Assembly (NCBI RefSeq): GCF_004801885.1
Contig: NZ_SSSM01000005.1
Coordinates: 682,001-746,000 of the forward strand
Direction of reading: 5' to 3'
DNA: 64,000 nt
Source: Naasia lichenicola
Lineage (GTDB): Bacteria > Actinomycetota > Actinomycetes > Actinomycetales > Microbacteriaceae
The notes below the pieces were generated by a model. It saw only the letters and a list, made by a program, of their open reading frames with translations. It was not told the origin of the DNA and did not search any database. The position numbers and the translations under genes were made by a program. Of the stretch, positions 56,719 through 64,000 are shown one piece after another; positions within the stretch are counted from its first letter, which is position 1; each line of letters starts with the position of its first letter.

Positions 56719-57411
56719 TCAGGCCTTGGCGGCCTTGAGCATGTAGCCGAAGCCGCGCTTGGTCTGGATGACCGGCTCGGCCGAGAACTGATCGAGCTTG
56801 CGCCGCAGGTAGGAGATGTACGACTCCACGATGCCCGCGTCGCCGTTGAAGTCGTATTCCCACACGTGGTCGAGGATCTGCGCCTTCGACAGCACCCGAT
56901 TCGGGTTGAGCATCAGGTAGCGCAGCAGCTTGAACTCGGTGGGGGAGAGCTCGATCGACTCGGAGCCGATCGTCACCTCGTGGGTGTCCTGATCCATGGT
57001 CAGCTCGCCGGCGCGGATGATCGCGTCCTCTTCGGCATGCATGGTGCGGCGCAGGATGGCCTTGATCCGCGCGACGATCTCGTCGAGGGAGAACGGCTTG
57101 GTGACGTAGTCGTCGCCGCCGACGGTGAGGCCGGTGATCTTGTCCTCGGTGTCGTCCTTGGCGGTGAGGAAGAGGATGGGGGAGGTATAGCCGGAGGACC
57201 GCAGCCTCTTGGTGACGCCGAACCCGTTCATGTCGGGGAGCATGACGTCGAGGATGATCAGATCCGGCTCCTCCTCGAGGACGGCCGAGATAGCAGCCGC
57301 GCCATTGCCGACCGCGCGGACGGCGAATCCGGCGAACCGCAGGCTCGTCGTCAGCAGATCGCGGATATTGGGTTCGTCGTCGACGATGAGAATGCGGGGA
57401 CCATCAGCCAT
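56719..57411 (-). CDS. OmpR-family response regulator, partner of the HAMP kinase
   Basis: A 230-residue regulator. The receiver has DDE acidic pocket residues, the phosphorylated aspartate in LIILDVMLPDMNGFGV and the lysine in YVTKPFSLDE. The winged-helix domain ends with IQTKRGFGYMLKAAKA. It resembles TcrA/PrrA-type regulators. It is 60 bases upstream of the kinase gene on the same strand, so the two form one unit. Confidence 0.9.
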   Translation of the reverse strand: MADGPRILIVDDEPNIRDLLTTSLRFAGFAVRAVGNGAAAISAVLEEEPDLIILDVMLPDMNGFGVTKRLRSSGYTSPILFLTAKDDTEDKITGLTVGGDDYVTKPFSLDEIVARIKAILRRTMHAEEDAIIRAGELTMDQDTHEVTIGSESIELSPTEFKLLRYLMLNPNRVLSKAQILDHVWEYDFNGDAGIVESYISYLRRKLDQFSAEPVIQTKRGFGYMLKAAKA

Positions 57412-57506
57412 GCGCTTATTCTCTGCGTGCCTGCTGAGCACAACCTGGGAGTCTCTAGTGTGCGCGAAGGAGCTCGGCTCTACGCCGGCTGGAAATGGAC
57501 AGGCGG

Positions 57507-57794
57507 CTAGCGGCTGGCGCGGGCGCGCTCGTCGAGGGCCCGGCGCCGGGCGTTCAGGACGGCCAGGATCACGATGAGCAGGATGGTGATCGGGAAGCCG
57601 ATGTAGGGGACCATGACGAGGGCGGGCCAGAGACCGGCGCCGCTCGAGATGACGCCGGCGAAGTTGGCGATCAGGATGATCAGGAACGCGAGCAGGGACA
57701 GCCCGCCCACTGCGCCGATCATGAACGTGATGGTGCGCTCCGCGCTGGAGGTGCCCGTGTGGGGCGAGGGCTCGGCGGACTTGCGACCTGACAT
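57507..57794 (-). CDS. Small two-helix membrane protein
   Basis: A 95-residue protein with a Ser/Thr-rich N-terminus and two hydrophobic segments (MIGAVGGLSLLAFLIILIAN and VPYIGFPITILLIVILAVLN), then an Arg-rich tail. TATCCT lies six bases before the ATG at 57794, the leaderless pattern. Function unknown. It is upstream of the regulator gene and in the same orientation. Confidence 0.68.
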   Translation of the reverse strand: MSGRKSAEPSPHTGTSSAERTITFMIGAVGGLSLLAFLIILIANFAGVISSGAGLWPALVMVPYIGFPITILLIVILAVLNARRRALDERARASR

Positions 57795-57918
57795 GCACCA
57801 AGGATACGGCCGGTTCCGCCCGATCCCCGCGTGATGGCGGCAGCCGTGCCCCGCGGTGCCGTGTCCCACGTACAATTGGGGCCGCATTGGCACCGAGGTT
57901 CAGGAAGTAGGCGGCGAG

Positions 57919-58302
57919 ATGCCCACCGGCAAAGTGAAATTCTTCGACGAGGAGAAGGGGTTCGGCTTCATCAGCTCCGATGACGGCGGCGAAGTCTTCC
58001 TCCACGCGTCGGCGCTGCCGGCCGGCACCACCGCGGTCAAGGCGGGCACGAAGCTCGAGTTCGGCGTCGCCGACGGCAAGCGCGGCCTGCAGGCCCTGTC
58101 CGCCCGGATCATCCAGGCTCCGCCGAGCCTCAGCAAGGCCCAGCGCAAGCCCGCCGACGACATGGCGGTCATCATCGAGGACCTCGTCAAGCTGCTCGAC
58201 GGCGTGGGCGCCGGCCTCAAGCGGGGCCGCTACCCCGAGGGCCAGCACACGCACAAGATCGCGGCCATGCTGCGCCGCGTCGCGGACGAACTGGATGCGT
58301 GA
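57919..58302 (+). CDS. Cold-shock-domain protein with C-terminal extension
   Basis: A 127-residue protein. The cold-shock domain (residues 1-66) has KGFGFISSD (RNP1) and EVFLHASAL (RNP2). The extension is a helical basic segment with KPADDMAVIIEDLVKLLDGV and RGRYPEGQHTHK, conserved in actinobacterial long Csps. It overlaps the DUF3027 gene by eight bases. The ATG at 57919 is chosen by homology; the upstream in-frame extension has no support. Confidence 0.87.
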   Translation: MPTGKVKFFDEEKGFGFISSDDGGEVFLHASALPAGTTAVKAGTKLEFGVADGKRGLQALSARIIQAPPSLSKAQRKPADDMAVIIEDLVKLLDGVGAGLKRGRYPEGQHTHKIAAMLRRVADELDA

Positions 58303-59005
58303 CTCGGCGGAGGCCGACGCAGCGGTGATCGCGGCCGCCCACTCGGCGCTGCTGGAGATCACCGAGGCGCCCACCGTCGGCGCCCTGCTCGGCGTCGAGG
58401 AGAGCCAGGACGGCGTCGTCGACGTGCTCTACGCCTCGGCGATGCCGGGATACCCCGACTGGCGCTGGACCGTGTCCGTGTCGGTCATCGACGGTGTCGA
58501 CCAGCCGTCGGTCCTCGAGCTCGAGCTGCTGCCCGGAGACGGCTCCATCCTGGCGCCCGACTGGGTGCCGTGGTCCGATCGGGTCACCGAAGCGGACACG
58601 GCCGAGGTAGACGACGAGTCCGACGACGAGTCCGACGGTGACGACTCGGACGATGATGATGACGACGATGACGACGAGTCCGATGACGACGAGTCCGATG
58701 ACGACGACGATGACGATGACGACGACGACGACGATCTGGAAGACGATCTCGAGGATGACGTCGATGACGCAGAGCTCGACGACATCGACGGCCTCGACTT
58801 CGTGCCCACGGGCAAGGATGCGCGGCCGACCCCGGCTGCCACCGTGTCGAAGCATCAGGCCGAGTCCGTCGACTTCGAGGAACCGGACCCGACCGACGAT
58901 GCCGTGATCGGCTCCTCCGCGGAGGACGCCTACGACGACATCGACCCGTTCGCGCCACTGCCCGGCACCGAGGACGACGACCCCTTCGCGGAGCGCACCT
59001 ACTAG
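58295..59005 (+). CDS. DUF3027 protein with long acidic run
   Basis: A 236-residue protein, DUF3027 in its first 100 residues (AHSALLEITEAPTVGALLG, YPDWRWTVSVSVIDG). Residues from about 107 to 170 are almost entirely Asp/Glu/Ser, encoded by repetitive GAC/GAT runs, then a Pro/Ala tail. It is in one operon with the long cold-shock protein, so a link to RNA or DNA binding is plausible but unproven. The acidic run may vary in length between strains. Confidence 0.82.
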   Translation: MRDSAEADAAVIAAAHSALLEITEAPTVGALLGVEESQDGVVDVLYASAMPGYPDWRWTVSVSVIDGVDQPSVLELELLPGDGSILAPDWVPWSDRVTEADTAEVDDESDDESDGDDSDDDDDDDDDESDDDESDDDDDDDDDDDDDLEDDLEDDVDDAELDDIDGLDFVPTGKDARPTPAATVSKHQAESVDFEEPDPTDDAVIGSSAEDAYDDIDPFAPLPGTEDDDPFAERTY

Positions 59006-59050
59006 ATCGGGTCCGCTAGATCCTCCCGGCGGCGTGCCGCGCGGAGAGGG

Positions 59051-59293
59051 TCAGTGGCCGAGCTTGCGGCGGCGGCGCTCCGTGTAGACGAGGCCCGCAA
59101 GCCCGAGGGCGATGCCCGCGGTGCAGGTCCAGACCACTCCTGCATCGGCCTCGCCGTTGGTGGCGAAGACCAGGAGATAGATCACCGTCGCGATGATCCA
59201 CACGACCAGCCCGACGAAGACGGCTCGGCGCTCGTCCACCTGCACGGGCCGGGGATCGGGCCGTCGCTCGCTGTCCTTCAGATAGAGGCGCAT
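59051..59293 (-). CDS. DUF2530 membrane protein
   Basis: An 80-residue protein with two helices (VFVGLVVWIIATVIYLLVFA and VVWTCTAGIALGLAGLVYT) and a basic C-terminal ERRRRKLGH. This is the DUF2530 pattern of actinobacteria. It lies just after serC on the minus strand, ten bases apart. Function unknown. Confidence 0.82.
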   Translation of the reverse strand: MRLYLKDSERRPDPRPVQVDERRAVFVGLVVWIIATVIYLLVFATNGEADAGVVWTCTAGIALGLAGLVYTERRRRKLGH

Positions 59294-59303
59294 GGCGGCC
59301 GAC

Positions 59304-60425
<1,122 letters not shown>

Positions 60426-60557
60426 TTATTGGGCTCGCACCTGAGGCGGCTCGACAGCGCCGTTCTTCGGTGCCGTTCGTGGAGGCCGTCCGCCGAGGCG
60501 GATGCCCTCTTTCCGGCCGGTAGGCTAGGGCCCCGACCTGAGTGGAGTGGAGGCCTC

Positions 60558-61250
60558 GTGACAGACCTTGTCGACACCACCGAGATGTACCTGCGGACGA
60601 TCCTGGATCTCGAAGAAGAGAACATCGTGCCGCTGCGGGCTCGCATCTCCGAACGTCTGGGGCACTCCGGACCCACCGTCTCGCAGACCGTCGCCCGGAT
60701 GGAGCGCGACGGCCTCGTCATCGTCTCGGGCGATCGCCACCTCGAGCTGACCGAGGGGGGCCGGCTGAAGGCCATGCATGTGATGCGGAAGCACCGCCTC
60801 GCCGAGCGCCTGCTCAGTGACGTCATCGGGCTCGAGTGGGAGTTCGTGCACGAAGAGGCATGCCGCTGGGAGCACGTGATGAGCGAGCAGGTCGAGCAGC
60901 GGCTGGTCGACATGCTCGGCAATCCCACCGAGTCCCCGTACGGCAATCCCATCCCCAACCTGGCGGACATCGGCATGGCCCCGTCGGTGGCCTTCCTGAA
61001 GGGCGTCGTCGGCCTCGTCGAGCGCGTCCGTTCCCAGTCCGGGCCGAGTCCGGCCACGATCCGCCGTCTCGGCGAGCCGGTGCAGTTCGACCCGGAGCTG
61101 CTCCTGCAGCTCAAGCAGTCGGGCGTGCAGCCGGGCGCTCAGGCGACCGTCGAGGCTGTCGGCAGCTACGTGTCCATCCGTGTCGAGGGCTTCGGAGACG
61201 GCATCGAGTTGCCCAATGAAGTCGCGAGCCACATCTTCGTCGCCGCCTGA
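60558..61250 (+). CDS. ideR: DtxR/IdeR-family metal-dependent repressor
   Basis: A 230-residue regulator. The winged-helix domain starts TDLVDTTEMYLRTILDLEEE, with the recognition helix in SGPTVSQTVARMERDG. The metal ligands of the primary site are in HRLAERLL and EEACRWEHVMSEQVE (Cys-x2-E-H). A C-terminal SH3-like domain follows (AQATVEAVGSYVSIRVEGFG). It matches iron-dependent IdeR more than MntR by length and the third domain. The GTG at 60558 has GGAGTGGAGG upstream. Confidence 0.87.
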   Translation: MTDLVDTTEMYLRTILDLEEENIVPLRARISERLGHSGPTVSQTVARMERDGLVIVSGDRHLELTEGGRLKAMHVMRKHRLAERLLSDVIGLEWEFVHEEACRWEHVMSEQVEQRLVDMLGNPTESPYGNPIPNLADIGMAPSVAFLKGVVGLVERVRSQSGPSPATIRRLGEPVQFDPELLLQLKQSGVQPGAQATVEAVGSYVSIRVEGFGDGIELPNEVASHIFVAA

Positions 61251-61303
61251 GCCGCGCCGGATTCCTCGCATCGGTTCCGGATCGGTCTCGGATCCAGCCT
61301 CGG

Positions 61304-61333
61304 TTGAGGGCGTTGCCTCAAATTCTTTACAAT
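61304..61333 (+). promoter_or_regulatory. Sigma-A-type promoter of the NlpC/P60 gene
   Basis: TTGAGG at 61304-61309, an 18-base spacer, and TACAAT at 61328-61333, set in an unusually A/T-rich patch for this genome. It would start transcription near 61340 and create a leader of about 370 bases for the peptidase gene. Confidence 0.7.
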
Positions 61334-61362
61334 TTTTTCGCGCGCGATCGGACGCCCCCAGT

Positions 61363-61700
61363 ACGTGGGACAGCAGTTCTCCGGACCGCCGGAGTGGTCC
61401 CACGTCGATCCCCGGATTGACGGGGATCGACGGGCATCGCGCCCCCGATTGGTATGGGGGCGCGGTCCTCCAAATCGACGCACCGACTCTTCGGGAATTC
61501 GTTACCGGTTCGTTGCTTTGCGCGCGCCGAGGTGTGACAGCGCCGAGCCGCTGACATAGCCTGGGGGCTGCTCGATCGCCAGAAAGGCCGGCGGCCGGGC
61601 CGGAAACCGCGGCGCTCCACCTTCCTGTCTCGCGGTTTCACCCCGACGGAACACGTGCGGACAGGATGACTTCCCCCGAAGGACGTCATGGAGCGGAGGA
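61363..61700 (+). promoter_or_regulatory. Long structured 5' leader of NlpC/P60 gene, possible c-di-AMP riboswitch
   Basis: Three hairpins follow one another: ACGTGGGAC/GTCCCACGT with nested CTCCGG-ACCG-CCGGAG (61363-61405), TCGATCCCCG/CGGGGATCGA (61405-61430) and CGCGCCCCC/GGGGGCGCG (61438-61464). Near 61545-61600 come CCGAGCCGCTGACATAGCCT and GAAAGG, which resemble the 3' part of the ydaO/yuaA c-di-AMP riboswitch consensus; I cannot find its 5' GGGGGAACC part with certainty. NlpC/P60 and Rpf genes of actinobacteria are classic targets of that switch. Confidence 0.4.
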
Positions 61701-61709
61701 GATCCCACC

Positions 61710-62669
61710 TTGGCCCCACGCTCTACCTACGACCCTGCGTCCGCGCGACGCGGATCGACCCATGAGGCACCATCGGTGCGCTCGAACGCCGTGCACCCAC
61801 ACGTCGCCAGCGCCCAGGCCGCGTCCGCTCTGGCCGGTGTGAGCCGCCGTTCGCTGCGCGACGAGCGCTCTGCGGGCGGTCGCGCCCGTCGCCCCGACAC
61901 CAGCGGCACCGCATCCCCGGCGCGCAAGCCCCGCAGTGCTCGCGCGGCCCGCGTCCGCGGCATCGTCAACGTCGTCGTCATGACCTTCGCGTTCGGTCTC
62001 ATCGCCACCCTCGCCCTGCCGTCGTACGCCTTCGACCCGGCGGCCAACGCCGACCCGCAGGTCGACTACAACCCGGCGGAGATGCTCAAAGCCACTCAGT
62101 CCCAGTCGGTCGATGTCGATGCCTCCGCTGTGGCGAGCGTCGCGAACCGCGACGTGATGCAGGCCACCACCGTCGACGAGCTCAACGCGCGCAAGGCGGC
62201 GGCTCAGGCCGCAGCAGACGCCGCAGCGGCCGCAGAGGCACTCCGAGCCGCCGCTGCCGCGACGAAGGCCTCGTACACCGGCCCGAGCGTCTCCGAGCTG
62301 CTGGCGAACCCGCCCTACCCGAGCTTCAGCCTCGACTCCGTCTACGGCGTCGCCTCCCAGTACCAGGGTGTGCCCTACGTCTACGGCGGGGCGACCCCTG
62401 CAGGCTTCGACTGCTCCGGTTTCGTCATGTACGTCTACGCCCAGTTCGGCATCTCCCTGCCGCACTCCGTCGTGAGCCAGGACGCGATCGGCACGGAGAT
62501 CTCCGCGGCAGACGCTCAGCCCGGCGACCTCGTGGTCTTCGACGACGGCAGCCATGACGGCTTCTACGCCGGCAACGGCAACATCCTGCATGCGCCGTAC
62601 TCCGGTGCGTCGGTGCGAGTGCAGCCGCTCTGGACCTCTGCGGTCCACTACGTGCGACTCGGCATCTAG
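61710..62669 (+). CDS. NlpC/P60-family cell wall endopeptidase
   Basis: A 319-residue secreted or membrane-anchored peptidoglycan hydrolase. Residues 1-80 are a Ser/Arg/Ala-rich cytosolic part, a helix at about 84-106 exports it, an Ala-rich coiled linker follows, and the C40 domain begins near 210. The catalytic cysteine is C235 (FDCSGFVMYVY), with H282 in SHDGFYAGN and H294 in ILHAPYSG. The start is a TTG at 61710 behind GGAGGAGA. A leader of some 370 bases precedes it. Confidence 0.9.
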   Translation: MAPRSTYDPASARRGSTHEAPSVRSNAVHPHVASAQAASALAGVSRRSLRDERSAGGRARRPDTSGTASPARKPRSARAARVRGIVNVVVMTFAFGLIATLALPSYAFDPAANADPQVDYNPAEMLKATQSQSVDVDASAVASVANRDVMQATTVDELNARKAAAQAAADAAAAAEALRAAAAATKASYTGPSVSELLANPPYPSFSLDSVYGVASQYQGVPYVYGGATPAGFDCSGFVMYVYAQFGISLPHSVVSQDAIGTEISAADAQPGDLVVFDDGSHDGFYAGNGNILHAPYSGASVRVQPLWTSAVHYVRLGI

Positions 62670-62800
62670 GCGCGCACGCTGCAGGTCGGCTTGGCCGACG
62701 AGATCGCCGAGCGGGAACGCCCGGTGAAGATCGTGTTACAGCTGGCGGATCGACGCGCCCTCGGTGCGGGGGTGTCGTCGGCCTGGGTTACCCTGTCCTC

Positions 62801-62981
62801 ACGTCACCGAGAGGGCGAGAATCCCGTGCGAACGAGTCGCAGCATCCAAACCGTGGATAGCTGCGCGCTCGCGAGTTCTGGGAACAGCTGCCGGATATCC
62901 AGTTTCGACCTGATATCTGACGGCTTCGGCCGGATTCGGGCATGCAGGACTGGGCGCCGTCACTAGACGGTGCCCTTTTTT
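62801..62981 (+). ncRNA. Candidate small RNA with intrinsic terminator
   Basis: Between the NlpC/P60 and HNH genes, TACCCT at 62789-62794 stands six bases before 62801. From there, foldable segments follow: AGCTG/CAGCT, GCCGGATATC/GATATC...CGGC and GGC-TTCG-GCC. The end is GGGCGCCGTC-ACTA-GACGGTGCCC followed by six T (62952-62981), the only textbook U-tract terminator in the window. No reading frame here is convincing. Alternatives: a 3' UTR of the peptidase gene, or a leader attenuator for the HNH gene 87 bases downstream. Confidence 0.5.
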
Positions 62982-63067
62982 GTGCCCGAAGCCCTTCATC
63001 TCCTCCTCCCGGAACGCAACGAATCGGATGCCTGCAAGCCGTGCAGGCCGCTTCGAGAGGACAACCG

Positions 63068-63565
63068 ATGCGCACCCTGGTGTTGAACGCGGGATACGAG
63101 CCGCTTGCGGTCATCTCGTTCAAGCGAGCCGTCGTGCTCGTGCTCGGCGGCAAGGCCGTCGTCGTCGAGTCGGACGAGGAGCACCCCATCTATGGCTCGT
63201 CGGGGGAGTGGCAGCGCCCGAGCGTCATCCTGCTGACCCGGTACGTGCGCATCCCCGGCGCTCGACGCGTGCCGGTCTCGCGACGCGGAGTCCTGCGTCG
63301 CGATGCGTGGCGGTGCGGATACTGCGGTCACTCCGCCTCGACCATCGACCACGTGCTCCCTCGATCCCGCGGGGGCGCGGACAGCTGGGAGAACCTGGTG
63401 GCCTGCTGCCTGCGGTGCAACAACGTCAAGGGCGACCGCACCCCCGCCGAGATGGGCTGGCGGCTCCGCGTCAACCCGCGGATGCCCAGCGGCACCGCCT
63501 GGCTGGTCCGAGGCGTCGAACGTCCGCAGCCCGACTGGGACGCGTACCTCGCACCTGCCGCCTGA
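63068..63565 (+). CDS. HNH endonuclease
   Basis: A 165-residue nuclease of the type common in actinobacteria and cyanobacteria. The first 60 residues (RTLVLNAGYEPLAVISFKRA) are the family N-terminus. The HNH core is CGYCGHSASTIDHVLPRSRG, then ENLVACCLRCNNVKGDRTP, with four cysteines for zinc and the catalytic His in DHV. The ATG at 63068 follows GAGAGGAC. It acts on DNA; its cellular role is unknown. It stands alone, 87 bases after the small-RNA terminator. Confidence 0.9.
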   Translation: MRTLVLNAGYEPLAVISFKRAVVLVLGGKAVVVESDEEHPIYGSSGEWQRPSVILLTRYVRIPGARRVPVSRRGVLRRDAWRCGYCGHSASTIDHVLPRSRGGADSWENLVACCLRCNNVKGDRTPAEMGWRLRVNPRMPSGTAWLVRGVERPQPDWDAYLAPAA

Positions 63566-63743
63566 GCTTCCGAGGCGATCTGCTTCGTCGCCGAGATGGC
63601 GCTTCCGTGGCGTGTCCGTGATCGATTCGTGACAATCGTGAAAGCCTCGCAAGAGTTCGGTTCGCGCGCCGCCCGACACGTCACCGGCCGAACACATGGA
63701 GGATCGCCGCTCCTGTGCGATCCGAGACCACCCGGAGTATCCG

Positions 63744-64000
63744 TTGACCCAGCCCGATTCGTCGATGCGGCCGCCCGTGCCGCTGCGCGGAGCAGCAGGC
63801 CAGCAGCAGTCGTTCCCGCAGCAGCCGTTCCAGCAGCAGACTCCCCAGCGGCTCCCGCAGCCTCCCGCCCCCTATCAGGCTGAGCAGCGGCCCTCAGCCA
63901 CGGGTCCGCAGCCCCTCACGCGCCGCGAGCTGCGCAACGGAAGGATCAGTGCGGCCGATATCCGCACAGGCCCCGTACGCATCATCGACGGTCCTCTGAC
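63744..64000 (+). CDS. Gln/Pro-rich protein, cut by window edge
   Basis: From a TTG at 63744 (CGGAG upstream) the frame stays open to the edge. It reads MTQPDSSMRPPVPLRGAAGQ, then a Gln/Pro-rich stretch and TRRELRNGRISAADIRTGPV. Only 85 residues are visible, with no domain. The TRRELR pattern occurs in cytosolic tails of actinobacterial membrane or envelope proteins, and the TTG start plus nearby peptidase genes suggest an envelope protein. An ATG at 63765 is an alternative start. Confidence 0.55.
   Translation, partial: MTQPDSSMRPPVPLRGAAGQQQSFPQQPFQQQTPQRLPQPPAPYQAEQRPSATGPQPLTRRELRNGRISAADIRTGPVRIIDGPL

Noticed and set aside
61251-61360. A further small gene between the DtxR gene and the peptidase leader
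   Set aside because: No frame with a start, ribosome site and reasonable codon use; the stretch is explained by the promoter.

Overview
The window is about 69% G+C chromosomal DNA from an actinobacterium, most likely Microbacterium or a close relative in Microbacteriaceae. The evidence is the set of actinobacterial families (CarD, GlnR, SenX3-RegX3, IdeR/DtxR, WXG100, DUF3263, DUF3027, DUF4032, DUF3048, a MutT1-type Nudix/phosphatase fusion, SigK/RskA), strong G/C bias at third codon positions, frequent GTG and TTG starts, and many apparently leaderless genes. The genus is inferred, not shown. Both window edges cut genes. I see no prophage, IS element, integrase or CRISPR array; the sequence looks like core chromosome.

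Layout. 0-9 kb: a DHA2 efflux pump with its TetR regulator, a paired SMR exporter, a His-rich DUF4396 membrane protein behind a CsoR-like operator, a MATE pump, tRNA-Lys, a TMEM175-type channel and the SigK/RskA pair. 9-26 kb: phosphate. It holds pstSCAB, a MutT1-type enzyme, ppk1, GlnR (nitrogen), FABP/YgfZ/FUSC proteins, gpmA, phoU and senX3-regX3. Three 11-bp-period PHO-box-like arrays lie in front of pstS, ppk1 and phoU/senX3. 26-38 kb: CarD, a fused ispDF, cysS, rlmB, DUF4032, an orphan MsiK-type sugar-ABC ATPase, a DsbA-like membrane protein, tRNA-Thr, DUF3105/DUF305 and an extra adenylate kinase. 38-49 kb: a thiolase, a FetB-like permease and a sulfur amino acid region (CysK-like synthase, LLM monooxygenase, an ammonia-lyase homologue without its catalytic triad, a PatB/MalY lyase with a leader peptide, MetY), then a nitroreductase and MsrB. 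50-64 kb: envelope and stress genes (LytR_C, cold shock, DUF3048, CIRCE-controlled GroEL, WXG100, a two-component system), serC, a DtxR regulator, an NlpC/P60 peptidase behind a long structured leader, a likely small RNA with the best intrinsic terminator in the window, and an HNH nuclease.

Intergenic structure stands out. Three families of long palindromes recur: a TGCCCAGTTCTGCC family with five copies, a TGCCACTT family with two, and a TACGTTCCGG family with two, one of them 183 bp with perfect 14-bp terminal inverted repeats. Two of these palindromes supply the start or stop codon of a neighbouring gene. There are also 16-bp and 19-bp tandem arrays. The most unusual coding unit is the three-gene operon at 41.5-45.4 kb.
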